From: Acinetobacter portensis
GTDB taxonomy: Bacteria > Pseudomonadota > Gammaproteobacteria > Pseudomonadales > Moraxellaceae
Direction of reading: 5' to 3'
Length of the DNA stretch: 64,000 nt
Assembly (NCBI RefSeq): GCF_009372215.1
Contig: NZ_LWRV01000058.1
Coordinates: 1 to 64,000 of the forward strand
The notes below the pieces were generated by a model. It saw only the letters and a list, made by a program, of their open reading frames with translations, did no database searches and was not told the DNA's origin. A program made the position numbers and the translations under genes. This document shows positions 30,169 to 38,321 of the stretch, piece by piece. Every line of letters begins with the position of its first letter. Position 1 is the stretch's first letter.

Positions 30169-30804
30169 ATGACAGGATTTTCCATCTCTATGGATTCAGC
30201 ACCTGAACAGTCTCGGACACAAACAACAAGTACTCTAAAGAGTACTGCCGAACTGCGCCTAAAAAACTTCATGAATGAAGTTACAGGTCGTGCTTTAGTC
30301 ATGATGGAAAGTGCAACCCAAGGTCATCATGGTATTGCAATGGATTTAGTACAAGAGGCGTTTATCTCCTTACATAAATCTTATTCAGACAAAACCACAG
30401 ATGAATGGTATCCCCTGTTTTACACTATTTTAAATAACAAATTACAAGATTGGCGTCGAAAAGAAGCACGTCGTGTTCAACCATTTTCTTTCTTTAAAAA
30501 AGTAAATTTGGATGATGACGATGCGGAACAACTCGATATTGTCGATGAAAGTACGCCTAATCCTTTCGACTTTTTAGATCAAGCAGTAACTGCTGAAGAA
30601 ATACAAGAAGCGATTGCTCAGCTTCCCACGCGTCAGCAACAAGCTTTTATGCTTCGCGCTTGGGAAGGCTTTGATACGAAAACCACTGCACAAGTCATGA
30701 ATTGCACAGAAGGTAGTGTAAAAACACATTATCACCGCGCAATACAAGCTTTGCGCTTAAGTTTGTCACATATGAATCCATATACAGGAGGATCATCCGA
30801 ATGA
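30169..30804 (+). CDS. ECF-type RNA polymerase sigma factor
   Basis: 211 aa. Sigma-70 region 2 is visible at about residues 50-95 (DLVQEAFISLHKSY, YTILNNKLQDWRRKEARR), and region 4 at about 150-200 (QLPTRQQQAFMLRAWEGF, then MNCTEGSVKTHYHRAI helix-turn-helix). It overlaps by 4 nt the next gene, a short membrane protein that could be its anti-sigma partner, and then a DUF3106 gene. The same order (sigma, short DUF3619-like protein, DUF3106) is known from other proteobacteria. The signal it responds to is unknown. Confidence 0.85.
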   Translation: MTGFSISMDSAPEQSRTQTTSTLKSTAELRLKNFMNEVTGRALVMMESATQGHHGIAMDLVQEAFISLHKSYSDKTTDEWYPLFYTILNNKLQDWRRKEARRVQPFSFFKKVNLDDDDAEQLDIVDESTPNPFDFLDQAVTAEEIQEAIAQLPTRQQQAFMLRAWEGFDTKTTAQVMNCTEGSVKTHYHRAIQALRLSLSHMNPYTGGSSE

Positions 30805-31121
30805 AACAAGATGATTTCTTAAAACAAGTTTCTTCTAAACTTGATGGACTCGCACAGCATCATCAAAATAAGCCAGCTGTGATGAACCATGTTTTGGAAA
30901 AAATCCAAGCTAAAAAGTCATCTAGATATGGCTTTTTCAAAATGTCTGGATATGCCTTAGCAGCCGCTATTACAGGTTTTGTTATTATTCCAAATGCATT
31001 GGATATCTCAGCACAACCTGAAAATCAGGTTATTGTAAATCCAAAACTTTCACCGCAAATGGTAGAAGACTTGGAAATGTTAATGGTGATGGGTGAGGAC
31101 AAAGCTCCACATGATAGCTAA
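30801..31121 (+). CDS. Short single-span membrane protein, putative anti-sigma/DUF3619-like
   Basis: 106 aa, overlapping the sigma gene stop by 4 nt (ATGA). The first 40 residues are cytoplasmic-looking and charged, then one span (about residues 52-70, GYALAAAITGFVIIP) and a short periplasmic tail with a conserved-looking LSPQMVEDLEMLMVMG. Position and topology suggest control of the sigma factor; no zinc-binding anti-sigma motif is present. Confidence 0.6.
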   Translation: MKQDDFLKQVSSKLDGLAQHHQNKPAVMNHVLEKIQAKKSSRYGFFKMSGYALAAAITGFVIIPNALDISAQPENQVIVNPKLSPQMVEDLEMLMVMGEDKAPHDS

Positions 31122-31512
31122 AAGATTAGTGCTTACTTTTTGCATACTTGGCTTTTTACAAACAAGCTTTGCTGGTTTCGATCGTTTTTGGATTTTTTCT
31201 AAAGATGCAGATACACAGGTCGGTGATGCTTGGGATAGTATGAGTGATGAAGAACAGCAAGCACTCATTAAACGCTATCAATCATTGAATAAAGAACTTC
31301 CCGAATCTGCACGTAATTCATTACAACAACGCATGGATTGGTTCACTCAATTACCTGAAGCTGAAAAACAGCAAATGCGTGAAGCTTGGCAAAAAATGAG
31401 TACCCAAGAACGTAAAGATTTAAGTCAACGCCTACAAAAAGCTACGCCTGAAAACCGTGCTGTTATTCGTGAAGAATATATCCACAAATATAAAACGATT
31501 TATAATAATTAA
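31111..31512 (+). CDS. DUF3106-family periplasmic protein
   Basis: 133 aa from ATG 31111, overlapping the previous gene by 11 nt; a GTG at 31093 is the alternative. Signal peptide (LVLTFCILGFLQTSFAG). The mature part has the repeated DUF3106 pattern of W..M...EQQ.L..RY (DAWDSMSDEEQQALIKRY, REAWQKMSTQERKDL). Function unknown. Third gene of the sigma-factor operon. Confidence 0.75.
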   Translation: MIAKRLVLTFCILGFLQTSFAGFDRFWIFSKDADTQVGDAWDSMSDEEQQALIKRYQSLNKELPESARNSLQQRMDWFTQLPEAEKQQMREAWQKMSTQERKDLSQRLQKATPENRAVIREEYIHKYKTIYNN

Positions 31513-31537
31513 GCTTTTTTTTAAGCTTCTAAACATC

Positions 31538-31565
31538 AAAAAAGGTCTCATATGAGACCTTTTTA
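31538..31565. terminator. Convergent terminator between the sigma operon and hda
   Basis: AAAAAAGGTCTCATATGAGACCTTTTT-type palindrome with A- and T-tracts, usable in both directions. A second weak hairpin (AAGCTT arms) lies at 31511-31528. Confidence 0.8.
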
Positions 31566-31585
31566 TTTTTTAGTAATGATTAATT

Positions 31586-32290
31586 TTAATCATACTCATC
31601 AATAAGTGCATATATTTGTCGAATATTTGAACCGCTTAATTTGGTTTTCTCACCTTTTAGCAATTGAATCAATTTTTCAATCAGTTGCAATAATAGTGAG
31701 GTTTGATGTGGGCCATGAGCAAGCAAATAATCTACAATTTGCGGATCCATATGAACGCCTCTGCGTTCTAGGACAGAATTAACCAAAGCAATTCGATCTG
31801 CAAATAAACTGCCACTCGGGACTTTACCACTAACCGCTTGCGTGAGACGTGATTGTAAATCTGGAAGTTCTAGCTTTAACTCAATAGGAACAAAACGTGA
31901 TGAAAAAACAAGTTGACCGCCCATTTCATCATTATAATTAATTAAATGGAATACAGCACGCTGCCAATGTGGAACACCACTAATGGCTTCAATGTCATCT
32001 AATGCGACTAAATCGTACTGTTCTAATGAAGTAATGGCTTCGGTTGGCGCATCGAGCAATTCAAGAAGCGAAACGTGAATTGCTGTTTTACCCACTTCTA
32101 AATAAGAATCGCAAATAGCAGAAAGGAGATGACTTTTTCCAGTACCTGCCCCGCCATAAACATAAAATCGATTCAAAAGACCTGCGTGTAATTGTCTTAC
32201 AGCATCTACAACATGCCCCCAACTCGGCCCCGAAAAATCACTAATTCGGGCATCAAGTTGTGGTTCTATGTCTAGTTGCAATTGACGCAT
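31586..32290 (-). CDS. hda: Hda-type DnaA regulatory inactivator
   Basis: 234 aa DnaA-like AAA+ protein without the DnaA DNA-binding domain. The N-terminal clamp-binding-type motif QLQLDIEP is followed by Walker A YGGAGTGKSHLL, Walker B LVALDDIE, and sensor region SRFVPIELKLELPDLQSRL. In this family it binds the sliding clamp and stimulates ATP hydrolysis by DnaA, limiting re-initiation. It lies 15 nt after perM and is co-directional with it. Confidence 0.92.
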   Translation of the reverse strand: MRQLQLDIEPQLDARISDFSGPSWGHVVDAVRQLHAGLLNRFYVYGGAGTGKSHLLSAICDSYLEVGKTAIHVSLLELLDAPTEAITSLEQYDLVALDDIEAISGVPHWQRAVFHLINYNDEMGGQLVFSSRFVPIELKLELPDLQSRLTQAVSGKVPSGSLFADRIALVNSVLERRGVHMDPQIVDYLLAHGPHQTSLLLQLIEKLIQLLKGEKTKLSGSNIRQIYALIDEYD

Positions 32291-32305
32291 AAATATATTT
32301 TTGCC

Positions 32306-33526
32306 TTAGGAATCTTTATTATCTGAAGCTTCAATCTTACCTGAATTTTCAGTCTCTTGCAGTGCTTTTACATCTTGCTTTTTAAGTTCAATATCAACAT
32401 CAATATCTTGTGTTTGAATGCTAATTGAGCCTGTGCTTGCATCTTGTGAAACAGCCACATGTCGTTGATACATTTGACTCTGCTCGTAAAAATCTCTGAG
32501 ATGTTTAAGTAGTACCACAATAACTGCAGCAACAGGTAAAGCAAGCAACATACCTAAGAAACCAGCAAGTTGTGCACCCGCCAATACAGCAAATACAACA
32601 GCAACTGGTGACAAGCCAATTTTATCACCCAATAAAAATGGCTGTAAAATATACCCTTCTACCGCCTGACCAATCATAAAGACCACGCCAACCAATAAAA
32701 GTTGCATCCAATCTAGACCAAATTGGAAGAATGTTGCAATAGCTGCGGCAATAATCCCAACAGCAAAACCAAGATAAGGAATAATACTAGCAAGCCCTGC
32801 AATCATGCCAATAATCAGACCAACTTCTAATCCTATCAGTTGCAAACCAACAGCATAAATCACGCCTAATAAGAACATGACAAGGAACTGACCTTTAACA
32901 AAAGCCCCTAAAATGCTATGACATTCACCTACAATTTGAAGGGTCGTTTTTTCATAAGGACGAGGAATGAGGCGACGCAAACTATCCAACATTTTTTCCC
33001 AATCGAGTAAAAAATAGAAGGAAATAATTGGGATAAGAACAACCACCCCACCCACTTGAATAAAGCTCAAGCCAGATTGTGCTAATCTGGCAATAACACT
33101 TTGAATACTGTCTGCACTATAGTTTGTTTGAATATACTCCATGACCGCAGCTGAAATTTGATCTACATCTAATTCCATAGGAACTAAGTCAAATGTATGC
33201 GATGACCATGGTAAAAAGGTATAATTAACCCAATGAATTCCGGCAGGAATACTCGATTTTGCATACATTAGCTGTTGCCAAACGAGCGGTGCTAAATACC
33301 ACATTGCCCAAGTAACAACTAAACCTATGCCAATAAAAACAATACTAATGGCAACCCAACGTGGCAAACCAATTTTATGAATTTTATCAACTAAAGGGCT
33401 AAATAAATAAGCAATGAGAAATGCGCCTACAAATGGAATAAGCACCGGCTTTAATAAGTATAAAATCCAAAGAAATAATCCAATTCCAACCAGGACAAAA
33501 ATTCGACCTAAGGTGCGATCTACCAT
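32306..33526 (-). CDS. perM: PerM/AI-2E-family membrane transporter
   Basis: 406 aa with about eight spans. The N-terminal pair (FVLVGIGLFLWILYLLKPVL) and the family core are visible (GQFLVMFLLGVIYAVGLQLIG, then SIIPYLGFAVGI, then GDKIGLSPVAVVFAVLAGAQ). A charged cytoplasmic tail follows (last 55 residues). Substrate is unknown; family members are called permease or AI-2 exporter. The arrangement perM-hda, divergent from purM-purN, is typical of gammaproteobacteria. Confidence 0.85.
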   Translation of the reverse strand: MVDRTLGRIFVLVGIGLFLWILYLLKPVLIPFVGAFLIAYLFSPLVDKIHKIGLPRWVAISIVFIGIGLVVTWAMWYLAPLVWQQLMYAKSSIPAGIHWVNYTFLPWSSHTFDLVPMELDVDQISAAVMEYIQTNYSADSIQSVIARLAQSGLSFIQVGGVVVLIPIISFYFLLDWEKMLDSLRRLIPRPYEKTTLQIVGECHSILGAFVKGQFLVMFLLGVIYAVGLQLIGLEVGLIIGMIAGLASIIPYLGFAVGIIAAAIATFFQFGLDWMQLLLVGVVFMIGQAVEGYILQPFLLGDKIGLSPVAVVFAVLAGAQLAGFLGMLLALPVAAVIVVLLKHLRDFYEQSQMYQRHVAVSQDASTGSISIQTQDIDVDIELKKQDVKALQETENSGKIEASDNKDS

Positions 33527-33661
33527 AAGAACTCGCCTTTTTTAAGTATATTCATTATAGAAAATAAAATATTTAAACAAAGATAACATTTTAGTATAGA
33601 AATTACATAAGAGTTTCGTATATTCAGGTTATAATCCCCGCGCGAATGCGGAGACTTCAAT

Positions 33662-34732
33662 ATGAGCAACTCAACTTCTACCCCAAACACTGGTTTAAGC
33701 TACAAAGATGCAGGTGTCGACATTGAGGCGGGCGACGCGTTAGTCGATCGTATCAAATCTGTCGCTAAGCGCACTGCACGTCCCGAAGTAATGGGCGGTC
33801 TAGGTGGCTTTGGCGCACTTTGTAAAATTCCTAAAGGTTATGAAGAACCTGTTCTCGTATCTGGCACGGATGGTGTTGGTACAAAATTACGTTTAGCATT
33901 AAACTTAAACCGTCATGACACAATTGGTCAAGACTTGGTTGCAATGTGCGTAAACGATCTTCTTGTGTGTGGTGCAGAACCATTATTCTTCCTCGATTAC
34001 TACGCAACTGGTCACTTAAATGTAGACGTTGCAGCAAATGTAGTAACAGGTATTGGTAAAGGTTGTGAACTTTCAGGCTGTGCGTTGGTTGGCGGTGAAA
34101 CTGCTGAAATGCCAGGCATGTATGAAGGTGAAGACTATGACCTTGCAGGTTTCTGTGTAGGTGTAGTTGAACAAAGCAAAATTATTGATGGTTCAAAAGT
34201 TAAAGCGGGTGACGTTTTAATTGGTGTTGCATCATCTGGTGCTCATTCAAACGGTTACTCACTTCTCCGTAAAATTTTAGATGTTAAAAATGTTGATTTA
34301 ACTCAAATCGTAGATGGTCGTCCGCTTGCAGATGTTGCAATGGAACCAACACGCATTTACGTTAAACCAATTCTAGAACTTCTTAAACACGTTGATGTTT
34401 ATGCAATGGCACACATCACGGGTGGTGGCTTACCGGGCAACCTTCCACGTGTATTACCAAATGGCGCACAAGCAATTGTGAATGAGTCATCTTGGGAGTG
34501 GCCTTCACTATTCCAACTTCTACAAAAAGAAGGTGGTGTTGAACAATTCGAAATGTACCGCACATTTAACTGTGGCGTAGGTATGGTTCTAGTTGTTGAT
34601 GCTGCAGATGCAGATAAAACTGTTGAAATGCTAAATAGTCTTGGTGAAAAAGCATGGACAATGGGTCATATTGCTGACAATGCAGAATCTGTTTCAGGTG
34701 CTGACGAAAAAATCCGTGTGATTTTCGCGTAA
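33662..34732 (+). CDS. purM: Phosphoribosylformylglycinamidine cyclo-ligase
   Basis: 356 aa, start ATG 33662 after GCGGAGAC. Makes aminoimidazole ribotide from FGAM with ATP in purine synthesis. Motifs: [38 protein letters not shown], and [16 protein letters not shown]. It is 10 nt before purN, the same pathway, so an operon. Confidence 0.95.
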   Translation: MSNSTSTPNTGLSYKDAGVDIEAGDALVDRIKSVAKRTARPEVMGGLGGFGALCKIPKGYEEPVLVSGTDGVGTKLRLALNLNRHDTIGQDLVAMCVNDLLVCGAEPLFFLDYYATGHLNVDVAANVVTGIGKGCELSGCALVGGETAEMPGMYEGEDYDLAGFCVGVVEQSKIIDGSKVKAGDVLIGVASSGAHSNGYSLLRKILDVKNVDLTQIVDGRPLADVAMEPTRIYVKPILELLKHVDVYAMAHITGGGLPGNLPRVLPNGAQAIVNESSWEWPSLFQLLQKEGGVEQFEMYRTFNCGVGMVLVVDAADADKTVEMLNSLGEKAWTMGHIADNAESVSGADEKIRVIFA

Positions 34733-34742
34733 TAGACATCCC

Positions 34743-35372
34743 ATGATTAAAATTGCTGTACTTGTTTCAGGCAGTGGTAGCAACCTACAAGCCTTGATTG
34801 ATGCAAATCTTTCGGGGCAAATTGTAGGTGTTATTTCCAATAAACCTGATGCATATGCTTTAGAACGTGCAAAAAATGCAGGCATTCAAACAGCAGCCAT
34901 TGAACACAAGCAATATCCTACTCGTGAAGCCTTCGATGCAGTTATGCATCAGCAACTTCTAGATTGGGATGTTGATTTAGTTATTCTTGCTGGTTTCATG
35001 CGAATTTTAAGTGCTCAATTTGTGCAATCTTGGGAAGGGAAAATGGTCAACATCCACCCTTCTTTATTGCCAAATTACAAAGGTATGCATACGCATAAAC
35101 GTGTTTTGAACACAGGTGATGTTTTTCACGGATGTACTGTGCATTACGTGACAGCTGAACTTGATGCAGGTCAAGCACTGGCTCAAGGTGTGGTAAAAGT
35201 ATCGAACCAAGATACCGAAACATCTTTAGCAAATCGTGTTCATGAGCTTGAGCATATTATTTATCCTCAAGTTGTTGAATGGATTTGTACTGGCGCGTTA
35301 AAACATACTTCAAATGGTGTGATCTATAGAGATCACCCAATGAAAGCACCCGTTCAGTTTTGTAAGTTCTAA
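34743..35372 (+). CDS. purN: Phosphoribosylglycinamide formyltransferase
   Basis: 209 aa. Transfers formyl from 10-formyl-THF to GAR. Motifs: LVSGSGSNLQALID, AGFMRILS, catalytic block NIHPSLLPNYKGMHTHKRVL, and GCTVHYVTAELDAGQ. Downstream of purM, then a strong terminator. Confidence 0.95.
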   Translation: MIKIAVLVSGSGSNLQALIDANLSGQIVGVISNKPDAYALERAKNAGIQTAAIEHKQYPTREAFDAVMHQQLLDWDVDLVILAGFMRILSAQFVQSWEGKMVNIHPSLLPNYKGMHTHKRVLNTGDVFHGCTVHYVTAELDAGQALAQGVVKVSNQDTETSLANRVHELEHIIYPQVVEWICTGALKHTSNGVIYRDHPMKAPVQFCKF

Positions 35373-35383
35373 AATTTAAATCA

Positions 35384-35414
35384 TAAAAAAACGCATCCGA
35401 GGATGCGTTTTTTT
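35384..35414. terminator. Convergent terminator between purN and the hydrolase gene
   Basis: A-tract, ACGCATCC stem, short loop, complement, T-tract. Confidence 0.85.
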
Positions 35415-35425
35415 ATTGTCAAAAT

Positions 35426-36226
35426 TTAAGTATTTTGCTTGATGAGATCTTTCAACATTTGTGCAATTTCGATTGGGCGTTCTAAAGGAAACATATGCCC
35501 GCCCTCTTCTACACTAAATGGAATACCAAATTTCTTTTGTGTAATTTGCGGGAATTTACGTGCTAAAAATGGACCATCTTTTGCAACAACCAATTGCACA
35601 GGAACTTTGGGTTTTGCCTGAGGCAACCACCATAAAGATGGATTGGTACGGAAAATTTCAACTTCATCATCACGTGAAATGGTGAGTTCAACACCACCAC
35701 GAACAGAATCATCTTTTAGAGCATATTGAATATAATCATTAAAACAATCTATATCAAAATGCTGATAGAAACCTTTTGGACGCAATAACTCAGCCGCTTG
35801 TTCACGAGAATCCCAATGATCACGACGACGTTTCGATAAACCTGCGGGCGACATTTTATCAAGTGCCTTTAAGCGCAGTAATTTAGCAATATGAAATGCA
35901 AAACCATCCTTACCTACAATTAATGGTGGATCGAGCATAATCACTTGCTCAAACAGTTCAGGGCGTTGTAATGCTGCCTGAAAAGTCAGAACTGAACCCA
36001 ATGAATGCCCTAAACCAATCACTTTACGTCCATTTGCTTGACGTACAATGCTATCAATCACTTGCTGAGTTAAGCTTTTCCAATGATTATCAATTGGGTA
36101 TCGCTTATCTGGACCAAGCAATGGCACATAAATAATGTCAAAATCATCCTTAAGTGCATCAAATAACTTTTGATACACCTTCGATGGCACGCCATTGGCG
36201 TGCGCAAAATGAATTAATGGCTTCAT
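35426..36226 (-). CDS. Alpha/beta hydrolase
   Basis: 266 aa. Alpha/beta-hydrolase fold: IHFAHANGVPSKVYQ near the N-terminus, nucleophile elbow GLGHSLGSV, and C-terminal His in EEGGHMFPLERP. No signal peptide. Substrate not evident. The start overlaps the sppA stop by 4 nt, so it is translated with sppA, but a functional link is not established. Confidence 0.82.
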   Translation of the reverse strand: MKPLIHFAHANGVPSKVYQKLFDALKDDFDIIYVPLLGPDKRYPIDNHWKSLTQQVIDSIVRQANGRKVIGLGHSLGSVLTFQAALQRPELFEQVIMLDPPLIVGKDGFAFHIAKLLRLKALDKMSPAGLSKRRRDHWDSREQAAELLRPKGFYQHFDIDCFNDYIQYALKDDSVRGGVELTISRDDEVEIFRTNPSLWWLPQAKPKVPVQLVVAKDGPFLARKFPQITQKKFGIPFSVEEGGHMFPLERPIEIAQMLKDLIKQNT

Positions 36227-37242
36227 TGAATTTTCGCACTTTGTTCAGTTTGAACTTGCTTAGAAAGTGAAGTCGCAAAACCCTCACCAATTGAAGCCCC
36301 CATACGATCTAAAATAGAATCAAATGGACTATATTCAACTGTATAATTTACAGCAGTGTCTAACTTAAGCTCACGTTTAAGTGTATTTAAGCTACCTGTT
36401 TTATCTGCAATACCCAATTTAACCGCTTGTTCGCCTGTCCAGAATAAACCAGAAAAAATTGCTGGATCTTCAGATTTTAATTTTGCACCACGACCTTCTT
36501 TTACTGCATGAATAAAGTGATCATGAACATTATCTAACACTCCTTGAACATGCGCTTTCTGTGCTGCATCTACAGGTTGTGTCATCGACAACAATGCTTT
36601 GTTTTCACCTGATGTCATGGTTCTATCTTCAACACCCAATTTGTGCATTAAATTATTCACGCCATAATTCGGCATAATGACACCAATCGAGCCAACAAGA
36701 CTTGATGGATTAACAATAATTTCATCTGCAGCTGAAGCAATATAGTAAGCACCTGATGCACCTGTATCGCCAATAATTGCATAGATTTTTTTATCTTTAT
36801 GCTGTTTTTTCAGATACTGAATTTCTTGCCAAATTTCATCAGACTGAACAGGTGAACCACCTGGTGAATTAATATTTAACACCACAGCTTTACTATTGGT
36901 ATTTTCAAAAGCTTTGCGTAATGACTTAATGGTATCGCTACTATTCACGCTTTGTTTGTCAGCAGCAATGGTACCTATGATATTTACAACTGCAATATGT
37001 GGCTCTGAGGCAGGAGAAGATGCATTATTACTACAGCCTTTACCCATAATCACGAGTAATAAAAAAATATAACCAAAGGTTAAAAATTTGAAAAATATTC
37101 CCCATTTACGTGCTTTTCGCTGTTCATCCACAGATACCAAAATAACTTTTTCTAACAACTTCCATTCTTCGCCAGTAGGCTGTTGTTGAATTTTTTGACT
37201 ATTTTGATCTTTATCTTGTGGGTTTGGCGGCCAATCCGACAT
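36223..37242 (-). CDS. sppA: S49-family signal peptide peptidase, short SppA type
   Basis: 339 aa. N-terminal cytoplasmic part, one span (about residues 50-66, FLTFGYIFLLLVIMG), then the protease domain. The Ser nucleophile lies in IGDTGASGAYYIAS and the partner Lys in TSGENKALLSMTQPVD. It cleaves leftover signal peptides in the membrane and may act on other membrane substrates. Single-domain form, about half the length of E. coli SppA. Confidence 0.88.
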   Translation of the reverse strand: MSDWPPNPQDKDQNSQKIQQQPTGEEWKLLEKVILVSVDEQRKARKWGIFFKFLTFGYIFLLLVIMGKGCSNNASSPASEPHIAVVNIIGTIAADKQSVNSSDTIKSLRKAFENTNSKAVVLNINSPGGSPVQSDEIWQEIQYLKKQHKDKKIYAIIGDTGASGAYYIASAADEIIVNPSSLVGSIGVIMPNYGVNNLMHKLGVEDRTMTSGENKALLSMTQPVDAAQKAHVQGVLDNVHDHFIHAVKEGRGAKLKSEDPAIFSGLFWTGEQAVKLGIADKTGSLNTLKRELKLDTAVNYTVEYSPFDSILDRMGASIGEGFATSLSKQVQTEQSAKIQ

Positions 37243-37379
37243 AAAAATATTCCAAAATTTATTAATATTGCCAACATTATATACAATGATGGTGCGTTCT
37301 ATATTTATACATCACAAATTACCTTATAATAAATTGAATTATTTCTCACGCCCCTAAGCTTTCTACAAAATTTAAGACA

Positions 37380-38321
37380 ATGACTCAAAAAAATTCAAAT
37401 TTTACACGTTTAATAAATTTTGTAAGTCGCCAACCTCTTACTGTTGCTCGCTTTACTGCAAAGTTTCTTGCGTTATTGGTGAATACTTTAAAGTTAACCA
37501 AAACATCTCATGTTATTCGTTTGAATTTAGCAATTGCATTACCACACTTGAGTCAGGCTGAAAGAAATCGAATTGGGCAAAATGCCATACAAAATGAATT
37601 GATTTCTTATTTTGAGTTTTTTCATATTTGGGGCGCAGAAAGTCATAAAAATGTTGCGCGAATTCATCAAGTTCATCATGAGCATTTATTCCATAATGCA
37701 CTTGCCCAAAATAAAGGTGTGGTTTTAATCATGCCGCATTTTGGTACTTGGGAAATTATGAATGCATGGCTGGCACAGCACACTCAAATGACCATCATGT
37801 ATAAACCCATTAAGAACCAATCTGCCGATGATTTTGTTCGTAACGCACGAAGCCGTGAACAAGCGAATTTAGTACCTACAGATGAATCTGGCGTTCGTCA
37901 AATTTTTAGAGCGCTTAAACAAGGTGGTACAACCGTCATTTTGCCAGATCATTCACCCGATTCTATTGGCGAACTCGTTCCTTATTTTGGTATTCCACTT
38001 TTTTCAAGTAATTTAAGTGCGAAGCTTATTCAAAAAACCAAAGCTGCTGCATTATTTATGTACGCACTACGCAATGAAAATAGTTCTTTCGATATTTTTA
38101 TAGAAGAAATCGACCCTTCTATTTATTCACAAACAGCCGAACAAGGCACAGAAATTATTCATAAAGCCATCGAAACTTTAATACTTAAAAATCCAGAAAA
38201 TTACCATTGGAGCTATAAACGTTTTAGTGCAAATCCTGAGCTTTTTACAATTTATGATATTCCTACAGAGAATGCTTTAACATTGGTTGAAAAAGTACGT
38301 CAGCAAGACCCTATGATCTAA
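37380..38321 (+). CDS. LpxL/HtrB-type lysophospholipid/lipid A acyltransferase
   Basis: 313 aa. The catalytic HX4E motif is seen in MPHFGTWEIMNAWL. Further family blocks: ILPDHSPD (here VILPDHSPDSIGELVPYFG) and an N-terminal amphipathic stretch without a clear span. Probably adds an acyl chain to lipid A or a lysophospholipid at the inner membrane; the exact acceptor is uncertain. Its 3' end overlaps convergent comEC by 11 nt. Confidence 0.8.
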   Translation: MTQKNSNFTRLINFVSRQPLTVARFTAKFLALLVNTLKLTKTSHVIRLNLAIALPHLSQAERNRIGQNAIQNELISYFEFFHIWGAESHKNVARIHQVHHEHLFHNALAQNKGVVLIMPHFGTWEIMNAWLAQHTQMTIMYKPIKNQSADDFVRNARSREQANLVPTDESGVRQIFRALKQGGTTVILPDHSPDSIGELVPYFGIPLFSSNLSAKLIQKTKAAALFMYALRNENSSFDIFIEEIDPSIYSQTAEQGTEIIHKAIETLILKNPENYHWSYKRFSANPELFTIYDIPTENALTLVEKVRQQDPMI

